DNA of 32,314 nt, from assembly GCA_026645745.1 (NCBI GenBank), contig JAPKMU010000009.1, positions 1 through 32,314 of the forward strand, written 5' to 3'. Source of the stretch: Anaerolineae bacterium. Its GTDB lineage: Bacteria > Chloroflexota > Anaerolineae > Aggregatilineales > Phototrophicaceae. The notes under the pieces are model-generated. The model did no database searches and was not told the origin of the DNA. It saw only the letters and a list, made by a program, of their open reading frames with translations. Position 1 is the stretch's first letter. Every line of letters starts with the position of its first letter. This document shows, in pieces, positions 1 through 8,165 of this stretch. The translations under genes were made by a program, and so were the position numbers.

Positions 1-743
1 GCCTGTTCCATGACGGCTTTCGCCAGTTTGATCTGCGGCGATTGCAGCGGTTCGGTGCTGATCAAGCCAACCATTCCGTCGATACGTTCAAATGTCTGCG
101 GCATCGACAGGGGCAGCAAGAGCAGCGATGAACCGTCCTCCAGCACTGCCGACAGCCGTTTTCCGCTCTTATTGAGCGCGACAAAATGCGCATCCAGCGT
201 TCCCGACTGAATCGCCGCATTCCGCAGCATCTCGATCCGCACCGGATGATGCAGCAGCCCGACCGCGCCGCGTGCTCCTGTCAAATGGCATAGGTGTTCC
301 AACAGGGCTTCAAGCATATGCGGGAGATCGTGCGGGCGGCTGAGTGCGCTGTTCAAGTCATAAAGCGCCAGCACCAAATCCTGATTGTGAACAATCTCCC
401 GTGTGAGCGTATCGAGTTCGCGCTCTCGCTCAAAAAAGCCCGCAATCAAGCGCGCGTTCGCCTCCAACATCGCCAACCAACCCGCCATTCCGCCCGCCGG
501 GATGCGCTGGACACACAAACTCACGTTGATTCCCAGCGACGCACGCAAAGGAATCCGCGTACAGAATGCCCATTCCGAGGTCGATTCGTTTTTTGGAAAC
601 GCGCACAGTGGTTCATCCGGCGTGACGTCTTCAATGATTGCGAACTGTCCTGCGCCTGCATCCAACCACGCTTGCGCCAAACCATTAAGTTCGCGTTTCC
701 AGCGATGTATGAGTTCCTTGAGCGACTGTCTGCCGCTGGTCAT
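1..743 (-). CDS. GAF-domain sensor protein, 3' end outside window
   Basis: This open frame starts at the ATG on the minus strand at 743, four bases after the stop of the STAS gene, and runs without a stop to the window edge, so the C-terminus is missing. About 247 residues are visible. The first ~110 residues form an unrecognised input-type region. A helical linker (~residues 100-135) follows, containing the stretch FFERERELDTLTREIVHNQD. From ~136 on the sequence looks like a GAF domain, with LLEHLCHLTGARGAVGLL and a later hydrophobic core around LLLPLSMPQTFERIDGMVGL. GAF proteins located next to STAS proteins commonly carry a SpoIIE/PP2C phosphatase or a histidine-kinase-like output domain. 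That output would be in the missing part, so it is inferred, not seen. It is probably co-translated with the STAS gene as a partner-switching regulator. Confidence 0.75.
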   Translation of the reverse strand, partial: MTSGRQSLKELIHRWKRELNGLAQAWLDAGAGQFAIIEDVTPDEPLCAFPKNESTSEWAFCTRIPLRASLGINVSLCVQRIPAGGMAGWLAMLEANARLIAGFFERERELDTLTREIVHNQDLVLALYDLNSALSRPHDLPHMLEALLEHLCHLTGARGAVGLLHHPVRIEMLRNAAIQSGTLDAHFVALNKSGKRLSAVLEDGSSLLLLPLSMPQTFERIDGMVGLISTEPLQSPQIKLAKAVMEQ

Positions 744-747
744 GGTA

Positions 748-1077
748 TTACGCGCTTAACGCCGCTTCCCGCGTTTCGGCGATGACAAAGGCTTTGTGAA
801 GTCCGGTCAGTTCAAAAATGATTCGCACAGCCTGTTGAAGATTGCAAATGACCAGATCGCCGCCGCGTTCCCGGCAGCGTTTCATCCCTTTGACCAACGA
901 TGCCAGTGCCGCCGAATCAAGGAAGTTCACGCCGCCCAGATCAACCACGACATCCGCCTGCTCTTTTGTCACATTGTCTTCAAACCATTTGATCAGCGGC
1001 GGTGCTTCAAACGCATCAAAACGCCCATTCAGCGTGATCACGTTCGTGCCGTTGACCATACTTACATTCATATCCAC
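748..1077 (-). CDS. STAS-domain anti-anti-sigma factor
   Basis: A 109-residue single STAS domain, of the usual length for SpoIIAA/RsbV-type anti-anti-sigma factors. The hallmark is VVVDLGGVNFLDSAALASLV, in which Ser55 is the expected phosphorylation site for a partner kinase. The C-terminal GLHKAFVIAETREAAL matches the final helix of the family. I chose the GTG at 1077 because AAGGAG lies nine bases upstream; the ATG six bases further in would be too far from it. In the known scheme the unphosphorylated STAS protein sequesters an anti-sigma or switch kinase, and a PP2C phosphatase reactivates it. The GAF protein directly downstream could carry that phosphatase. Neither a kinase nor a sigma target is visible close by. 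Confidence 0.93.
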   Translation of the reverse strand: MDMNVSMVNGTNVITLNGRFDAFEAPPLIKWFEDNVTKEQADVVVDLGGVNFLDSAALASLVKGMKRCRERGGDLVICNLQQAVRIIFELTGLHKAFVIAETREAALSA

Positions 1078-1115
1078 TGTGAAAGTCTCCTTGTGTACCT
1101 GCGTTTGAGTTCATG

Positions 1116-1164
1116 ACCTCTCCCCCACTCCCTGCGCCAAGCGGGGAGGGATCGGGGGAGGGGT
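1116..1164. repeat. C/G-rich palindromic repeat, type A
   Basis: This is a CT-rich arm (1117-1136) facing a GA-rich arm (1141-1163) around a CAA loop, forming an imperfect hairpin of about 20 pairs. It lies between the GT4 stop and the STAS start. Its style matches the longer element at 4808-4917, and the 12-mer GGGGAGGGATCG recurs exactly at 31254-31265. It may act as a terminator or processing site after the glycosyltransferase gene, but no T-run follows. Confidence 0.6.
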
Positions 1165-1185
1165 TAAATAGGGCGTAGTGTTTCT

Positions 1186-2370
<1,185 letters not shown>

Positions 2371-3248
2371 CGGCGGCTAGCCTCTGGGTATAAACGCCTT
2401 TGAGATCGTTTGAAAGAATACGGAAGATATCCTTGACGAAACGCTGAACTTCTTTGCGTGCGTTCACTTTCGAGCCGGGTGCGTCAATCCACGAAACCGG
2501 AACTTCCGCGACTTTGTAACCGAGCTTGAACGCCAGATACAGCACTTCGAGGTCGAATGAGAAACCGTCAATCGTTTGCGCGGTGTGGAGCTTGCGCGCC
2601 GCTTCGCGGGTATACATCTTGAAACCGCACTGCGTATCGCGCACCTTGATCCGCAGCCCGTAACGGACAATCGTCCGCAAACCGCCGCTGAGGATGTGAC
2701 GCATCAGCGACTTTTTGCCCTCAGATGCGCCTTCTGCCGCCCGCGATCCAACCGCCACATCAAACCCTTCCGTATCCAGTTTGGCGATCAGCTTGGTGAC
2801 TTCTTCAATCGGCGTCGAATTATCCGCGTCCGCAAACAATACATATTTTCCGCGCGCGGCGAGCATCCCGCGCCGGACGGCGCTGCCTTTACCACCGTTC
2901 TTTTCAGCGATCAGCACGCGCATGTTGACGAAACCGAGTTCTTGGGTGATCTTCACCGTGCTGTCTTTTGATCCGTCATCCGCGATGATCAGCTCCCATG
3001 GGAAGCCGAGATCAGAGACGTGCGACGCAATTGCGCCGATCGTCGGGATGATGCGAATCTCCTCGTTGTATGCCGGAATCACAATCGACAGAAACGGTTC
3101 TCCCGTGTTTGGCGTTGTTTTCCAGTGTTCGTAATTGTGATAAACCATAAAGCTGTCCTCCCCAGATCAGCGTCGAACTTGCAGCAGCGAAAAATCGGTC
3201 AAATCAAAAAGGAAGGCACGTGTTACACCTATTCAACTCATTGTAATG

Positions 3249-3293
3249 CGTGAAGAAGTTGTGAACCCTTGTGAATTGTGAAAAAGTTGTGAA
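3249..3293 (-). promoter_or_regulatory. Phased TTCACA direct repeats and -10 element upstream of GT2 gene
   Basis: On the minus strand the heptamer TTCACAA occurs at 3293-3287, 3282-3276, 3275-3269 and 3265-3259, and TTCACG follows at 3254-3249. Start-to-start distances are 11, 7, 10 and 11 bases. A TACAAT -10-like hexamer follows at 3245-3240, and no good -35 is present. Direct six- or seven-base repeats with an 11-base period are the pattern bound by OmpR/PhoB-type response regulators, and TT(A/T/C)ACA-N5 is the described Bacillus PhoP box. Phosphate control is only a hypothesis. Confidence 0.5.
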
Positions 3294-3305
3294 ACGCCGT
3301 TTTGG

Positions 3306-3872
3306 TTATAAAAAATCAACGTTATACTGACGGATTCGCCAGAAACCATTGTCGAGCGTTAAGACGATCTCCGTCGTCGCCGTAAGCGCATACACACCGC
3401 TGGCATCTGTCACCGTGTACGAAAAGCCAAGATCGCGGACGACTGCCACGCTCGAATCATCGCTGAAAAATACCAACCGCAAACGGTGTCCGCTGTGTGT
3501 AACGGTGATCCCACTTTCGGCAGAGCGCCGCGCCGCATCGAGCGCATCCCCCGCCCAATAGGTTGGCAGATCGGCTAAATTGCCCGTAAGATGCGCCTGT
3601 TCAAGCGCTTCCCACGCCAGCCAATACGCCGAAATCAATTCTTCAAGTTCGACTTCGGTTGCCGCCGTCCCTTCCGGCTGAATACTCACCCACTGCGCTT
3701 CTTCGACGCTTGGCGCGTACAACGAATGCCCGCGAAAGATCGACGCCGGATCAGCGCCGGTATTAAATTCCGCGATAAAACTGCTCATCAGCGCGAAGCC
3801 GATCAACCCTACCGGAATCAGCAACGCAATCCCGAACGCGAAAATCCAGAATTTGACTTTGTCCTTACTCAT
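3306..3872 (-). CDS. Membrane-anchored small protein with NTF2-like outer domain
   Basis: 188 residues starting at MSKDKVKFWIF. The frame is open further upstream, but the ATG at 3872 overlaps the TGA of the preceding gene as ATGA, which decides the start. Residues ~8-33 form one membrane helix (WIFAFGIALLIPVGLIGFAL). The remainder is predicted outside the membrane. It has a helical start (ELEELISAYWLAWEALEQAH) followed by several beta strands ending in GFWRIRQYNVDFL. This helix-then-curved-sheet layout, with a terminal G-x-W-x-I strand, resembles NTF2-like accessory domains; the assignment rests on pattern only. A similar region is seen near the C-terminus of the 1043-residue protein of the same operon. 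It is the last of three coupled genes and may be an assembly or scaffold subunit. Function is unknown. Confidence 0.8.
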   Translation of the reverse strand: MSKDKVKFWIFAFGIALLIPVGLIGFALMSSFIAEFNTGADPASIFRGHSLYAPSVEEAQWVSIQPEGTAATEVELEELISAYWLAWEALEQAHLTGNLADLPTYWAGDALDAARRSAESGITVTHSGHRLRLVFFSDDSSVAVVRDLGFSYTVTDASGVYALTATTEIVLTLDNGFWRIRQYNVDFL

Positions 3873-4942
3873 GGGCACACCTCGTCGGTCACGCGCAAAA
3901 AAATCGAGCGTGAGCGTACTGACCCGCTGGAGGCGTGATAGCGATAGAGTCCGGCTTGCAGTGGGGCGGGAATGCTCAAGGTGGCGCTCCCGTTGGCGAC
4001 ACGCCCGAACCCGAATCCGTCCCCAAGATCGAAGCGGATCAGCGTGCCATCGACGACCGGAACGCCGTGCGAGTCGACCGCTTGCGCGCTCAAACGGATC
4101 ACATCGCGTCCGTCCGGGGCAGCGCATGAAGGCGTGATTGCCAGCGTGATCGATGCGGCTTCGCCGGGGACTTGGCGCACTTCCAAATCAGCCAGCGCAG
4201 ACTCCGCCGTGACATGCACCCGCACCCGCCCCGGATCGCCCATGCTGCTGAACCAAGTCCATGCTAACCCGGTACGATGAGCAAGCATAAACGTGGTTTG
4301 ATCGCCGCCGGGATAAGTAAGCGTCAGCGCGGCTTCGGCGGATTCGCGCGGCGGATTGCCAAACTCATCACGCAGCAAAACGATCAGCGTTCCGCGTGCT
4401 TCGCCGTAAGCGCGCAGTGCGTTTGCCGTCGTGATCAAATCGGCTTGCGCGGCGCGACCGGGGATCACCCGGACGGAGCGGCGCGTTTCTTCGCCCCCAT
4501 AACGCGCGATCAAAACACCTTCGCCCGCCTGTGTGATCACATTTGCGGGAATCGCCCAACGCGCGACTCCGCCCGTTCCGGTGGTCACCTGCTCGGTGAG
4601 GTGCTGCAAGCCGCTGAACACGGCGAGATCGACTTTTTCGCCCGCGCTCCCGCTCGTGACTTCGATTTCAGCCGACCACGCCGCACCCGCCGTCACCGCC
4701 GCTGGAGCGCGCACGATTACGACTGCGGCTTGTTGTGCCGTACTGCCGGAGAAGGCGAATAGGAGGGGGAGGAGAAGGAGGAGAATCCTCACCCCCTTGC
4801 TGTACTGCTCCTCACCCCCAGCCCCTCTCCAACCTCTGGTTAGAGAGGGGAGAAAAACAGGTGATCTGCTCCCCCTCTCTATCGCTTGCGATAGAGAGGG
4901 GGTCGGGGGGTGAGGAGTATTGAGGGTGATTTTGCGCGTCAT
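3869..4942 (-). CDS. Secreted Ig-like domain protein with repeat-invaded signal peptide
   Basis: 357 residues from the ATG at 4942, which overlaps the stop of the upstream gene (ATGA). The N-terminus is MTRKI, followed by about 37 Pro/Ser/Gly/Arg-rich residues encoded by a palindromic repeat. Then comes a normal signal-peptide core, ILLLLLPLLFAFSGSTA, with cleavage expected before QQ. The mature part has several beta-sandwich segments resembling bacterial Ig-like (Big_1/invasin-type) domains: VDLAVFSGLQHLTEQV, GTLIVLLRDEFGNPP and AVDSHGVPVVDGTLIRFDLG. The phrases D-x-x-G-x-P followed by V-x-F are typical of Big_1. It ends with a Cys pair (Cys in SCAAPDG, and VCP at the end). It is probably exported and works with the 1043-residue membrane protein. 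An alternative GTG start at 4792 would drop the repeat but has no well-placed ribosome site. Confidence 0.82.
   Translation of the reverse strand: MTRKITLNTPHPPTPSLSQAIERGSRSPVFLPSLTRGWRGAGGEEQYSKGVRILLLLLPLLFAFSGSTAQQAAVVIVRAPAAVTAGAAWSAEIEVTSGSAGEKVDLAVFSGLQHLTEQVTTGTGGVARWAIPANVITQAGEGVLIARYGGEETRRSVRVIPGRAAQADLITTANALRAYGEARGTLIVLLRDEFGNPPRESAEAALTLTYPGGDQTTFMLAHRTGLAWTWFSSMGDPGRVRVHVTAESALADLEVRQVPGEAASITLAITPSCAAPDGRDVIRLSAQAVDSHGVPVVDGTLIRFDLGDGFGFGRVANGSATLSIPAPLQAGLYRYHASSGSVRSRSIFLRVTDEVCP
4787..4917. repeat. Palindromic repeat element inside a coding sequence
   Basis: The ends are near-perfect inverted copies, CTCCTCACCCCC at 4808-4819 and GGGGGGTGAGGAG at 4905-4917. Two internal hairpins are built from CCCCTCTCC/AGAGAGGGG and CTCTCTATCGC/GCGATAGAGAG. 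A further copy of TCCTCACCCCC lies at 4787-4797, so the left edge may be there. The element is read in frame as residues ~9-45 (or to ~52) of the Ig-like protein. Its style (110-130 bp, C/G-rich arms) is that of non-autonomous palindromic elements with no coding capacity. Confidence 0.8.
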
Positions 4943-7900
4943 CGGCTGTAGCCGTTCAATGCGATCGGCGGCACGTCGCCCACCCAATCGGTCAAGCGCG
5001 GTCCATCGACCTCAACCGGAACATACAGTTCGACCAGCGCGGGCAAATCCGGCGCGGTGATTGACGCACTTGCGCCCGGTTCAAGCGCTGTTTCTAGAAT
5101 GACCGAACTCACCCAGTACAGCCCGCGTTCGTCGGAATAGCTGAACAGCGCGCGCGGAATATCGACCGTCACCGTTCCCGCGTTGTAGAGTGTCGCATCG
5201 TCGAGCATCACCAGCGGGCGATCCAAGTTGTAAGCAGTCGGGACGCCCTGCACAATCACCTGAGCCGAAGCAATATCGGTTAAGTCAAGAATCGCCGCCG
5301 CGTCCGATCCGGTGAAGTCGATGCGGAACGGCGAAATCTCCCCCGGCAGCAGTTGATGAATCACCACATCCATCGCGTTCGTTTCGGCAAGGCGGTTGTT
5401 TTCGGCGTCGCGCAAAATTCCGGTCAGCGTGATCTGAACCGGATATGCATCCATGTTGCGGATCGCGCCGACCAAGCTGATTCGTCCTTCAAAACGCCCG
5501 ACGATTCGCCCCGCGTCGTAGCTCTCCGGCGTAAAACTGATTGGCGTGACGGGATCGTACAGCACGCGCACAGACGTAATGCTCATCAGCGACCGATCCA
5601 ACACGCCGCGAGTCAATGCGCCTTCATCAAGCGAACTGATCGGCACATCGAGATAAAACGTGGTTTCCGCGCCGACGATCAAGGTTTCACGCGGGTCAGG
5701 CGGCGGCGCTGCGTCAAAGACGATCCGCCACCCCGCGCTTGTTTGACGCAGCGTGTACGTATTTTCGACCGGATACGTACCGAGCGCGGTCAGCCATTCG
5801 GCGGTGACATGCGCTGTGATCACGTTGGGATCGTCGGTCGGCTCGATTTCGGTGTACAGGTTTTCGAGTTTGGCGAACGAGGCGAGAATTCCGCCTTGCA
5901 GCGAAAGATGGCGCAGATACTCATCCTCGGTCAGATTGGTAACAAGCCATGTGTAACTGCTGCGAAAACGCTTGAAGTCGAGATCGTCGTAATAATTGAG
6001 GAGGATCGTCTCCGGCGCAACTGCCCGTTGACGCATCGAGATCATCACGCCCGCCGCCGCAATTCCGATCACGATCACGACTGCCGCGCCGTAGAGTCCG
6101 CGCCGCGCTAGTGGGCTTAAGCGGAGTTTGGGGGCAAAGCGGTCGATCAGGTAGCGCCATATCTGCCATGCTTCGTGAGCCGGGTTATCAGTGCGCGGCG
6201 GCTCGATTAAGATATTCGCCAGCCATTTACGGCGGAACAATCCGCCGATCAGCGGCAGTTTCGCCATGCTCCATCCGCGCGCCTGTGCGATCAGTGTGAA
6301 GGTGAACACGAACGCCGTGACGAACAAACTCCCGACCGGGAGCGCACCCCACATCAAGCGCTGCCAAGCCGGGTATACCTGAACCGGAACAGCGGCGGGG
6401 AGCGGGGGCACGTCGGCACGCTCCCACACCTGCACATCGTTATCCAGCCGCCCCAAGCGATGCCAGCCCGCGAAGTAAAGGAGAGGCTCGTAAAAAGCAT
6501 CGTTCACGAAAATATACTTGAGGTTGTAGCGCTGCGGATTGGTCACGAAGGCTTGCAAACTGCCCAAGCCGGGGATCGCGGTGTATTTCGCGCCGTCCAA
6601 GCGTTCAATCGGCGTCGAGGTGAGTTCGGGAAGCCGCCGCGCGCTGTGATAATTGCCTTCGACATTGAGCGCCGTCGTTTGCGCGCTCAACCACGCCATT
6701 TGATCGCCAAAACCGAGCGTCATAAAACGCCAGTTGTCGTGGTTATCCTTTGCCAAAAATTCGACGATGGGCTGCATATCAATCGGCGCGGGTTGAAACT
6801 TGCGGAATTGGGTCAGATTTGCCGTGAACAGCGCGAAGCCGATTAAGCCGATCACGAATGCCCATGCGAGTCCGTTCCGCAGCCATGCGCCGAAGTGCCC
6901 GCTGATCCATGCGCCGAGCCGCCCATGCAGCAGACTTTCGATAAACAAGCCCGCGAACGGCAGAATCACGATCGTCGCCCAAAACGTGAAACGCTCCAGC
7001 GTTAGAATATAAAATGCGCCTTTGAGCAGCAGCGCCGGAAGCGGTGTTGTGCCGCCCGTGCCCAGAAATGCCAACCCCGCCAGCGAAGTCGCCAGAATCC
7101 AATTGCGTGAGGTATAGCCTTTATACAGTGCATACGGCAGGATAACTGCCATCATCCCCCAAGGGATGACGAAAAAGACTAACCCTGCCGCGCTGTTGGT
7201 GATGAAACTGTCGCGGCTGGCGTGCGGGATCGTGATCTGCGTGATCGGGTCGCTTTTGCTCCACAACCAGTAGGGCAGCACGGTGATCACCAATACGGCG
7301 ATCAAGCCGACGCCGAAAACGCCAGTGCGGATCAAGCCGCCCCACACACGCGCCGTTCGCCGCATCACGAAGCGGCGCAGTACGCTGAATTTGAGGCTGA
7401 ATTTCTGATTATCGAGTTCGGGTTCATGCGGTCGCGGGGAGCGGAACAAGCGTAAAAGCGCCGTCGCCAAGATCGGTCCGCTGAAGAATACCATCCCGAA
7501 CAGCGTTGTGACATGATGCCCTGCCGCCGCGACCATCAACAGCGCCCATGCGCGGAACAGGTTGATCAGCTTGCCTTCCAGCACCCAATCCCAGACAAAC
7601 GGCAGCGCATTGAGCATCACGCCCATCACGAACATCGTCGGAAGCTGACCGAACACATGAATCGTCTCGGCGATGCTGCTGCTGAACACGGTTAGCAAGG
7701 CGGCATAACTCGCGGGGCGCTGACCCACCCACAAACGGCTGAAGCGGTACACGCCGAGCGTGGTCAAGCCGGAAGAAACGAGCATCACCAGCGAAAACGA
7801 CGCCGGAAGCGTGAATACTTTGGAAAGGAGTGCGATCAATTGATGCGTCAGCGGGGGATAGCTCACCATCGTGAAGCCGGTATACCAGCGCGGCTCCCAA

Positions 7901-8070
7901 GGATTCCACCATGAGCGCGCATAGTGATCGCCAAAGAAGATATGCACATACGCGTCGTAAGTCGCGCGGTAGCTCCCCGCCAGCAGCAGCACCGCATGAA
8001 ACGTGAGCGTTGCGACGATGGCAAGGATGAGCAGTTGATTCCGTTGAAACCACGACGAGCGCGCGCGCAT
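4939..8070 (-). CDS. PTPS-related/GT-C-like integral membrane protein
   Basis: 1043 residues with about a dozen membrane helices in the first ~620 residues. The first outer loop holds D39, H43 and the run W54-NPWEPRWYTGF, then YPPL (71-74). This matches the D-x3-H ... W-x-P-x-x-x-x-G-F ... Y-P-P-L signature of the '6-pyruvoyl-tetrahydropterin synthase related' membrane family. That family is misnamed and looks like GT-C glycosyltransferases, with the acidic residue in the first loop as a candidate catalytic site. A mid region contains a mixed soluble domain (LTSTPIERLDGAKYTAIPGL). A last helix (LYGAAVVIVIGIAAAGVMIS, around residue 655) leads to an NTF2-like region (TILLNYYDDLDFKRF ... SAGWRIVFDA) and then beta-rich segments. 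The ATG at 8070 is followed downstream by two ATGA-coupled genes. It probably transfers sugar from a polyprenyl donor to an outside acceptor. Confidence 0.8.
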   Translation of the reverse strand: MRARSSWFQRNQLLILAIVATLTFHAVLLLAGSYRATYDAYVHIFFGDHYARSWWNPWEPRWYTGFTMVSYPPLTHQLIALLSKVFTLPASFSLVMLVSSGLTTLGVYRFSRLWVGQRPASYAALLTVFSSSIAETIHVFGQLPTMFVMGVMLNALPFVWDWVLEGKLINLFRAWALLMVAAAGHHVTTLFGMVFFSGPILATALLRLFRSPRPHEPELDNQKFSLKFSVLRRFVMRRTARVWGGLIRTGVFGVGLIAVLVITVLPYWLWSKSDPITQITIPHASRDSFITNSAAGLVFFVIPWGMMAVILPYALYKGYTSRNWILATSLAGLAFLGTGGTTPLPALLLKGAFYILTLERFTFWATIVILPFAGLFIESLLHGRLGAWISGHFGAWLRNGLAWAFVIGLIGFALFTANLTQFRKFQPAPIDMQPIVEFLAKDNHDNWRFMTLGFGDQMAWLSAQTTALNVEGNYHSARRLPELTSTPIERLDGAKYTAIPGLGSLQAFVTNPQRYNLKYIFVNDAFYEPLLYFAGWHRLGRLDNDVQVWERADVPPLPAAVPVQVYPAWQRLMWGALPVGSLFVTAFVFTFTLIAQARGWSMAKLPLIGGLFRRKWLANILIEPPRTDNPAHEAWQIWRYLIDRFAPKLRLSPLARRGLYGAAVVIVIGIAAAGVMISMRQRAVAPETILLNYYDDLDFKRFRSSYTWLVTNLTEDEYLRHLSLQGGILASFAKLENLYTEIEPTDDPNVITAHVTAEWLTALGTYPVENTYTLRQTSAGWRIVFDAAPPPDPRETLIVGAETTFYLDVPISSLDEGALTRGVLDRSLMSITSVRVLYDPVTPISFTPESYDAGRIVGRFEGRISLVGAIRNMDAYPVQITLTGILRDAENNRLAETNAMDVVIHQLLPGEISPFRIDFTGSDAAAILDLTDIASAQVIVQGVPTAYNLDRPLVMLDDATLYNAGTVTVDIPRALFSYSDERGLYWVSSVILETALEPGASASITAPDLPALVELYVPVEVDGPRLTDWVGDVPPIALNGYSR

Positions 8071-8084
8071 GACGATCTTCTAAC

Positions 8085-8102
8085 CTCGCTTCTGTAAGCG
8101 AG
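8085..8102. promoter_or_regulatory. Leader hairpin before the 1043-residue protein
   Basis: CTCGCTT-CTGT-AAGCGAG is a perfect seven-pair hairpin with a four-base loop, ending 15 bases before the minus-strand ATG at 8070. On the minus strand a TATATA stretch lies just upstream (8102-8108), a possible -10. The hairpin would lie at the very 5' end of the transcript, where it could stabilise the message or act as an operator. Confidence 0.4.
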
Positions 8103-8165
8103 TATATACCCGGAACATGTGCCGCTCTTGCGTGAGATTAATAGGAAAAAGCAAACGAAAACGAG

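Noticed and set aside
3259-3293. Iteron-type replication repeats
   Set aside because: The TTGTGAA units are few, unevenly spaced and next to a promoter-like element, with no replication gene nearby.
5353-6111. 252-residue open frame on the plus strand
   Set aside because: It is antisense to the PTPS-related protein, whose reading has membrane helices and family motifs; the plus-strand product has no recognisable features.
7424-8053. 209-residue open frame on the minus strand
   Set aside because: It overlaps the PTPS-related gene in another frame and shows Arg/His/Gly-rich composition typical of shadows in this GC content.
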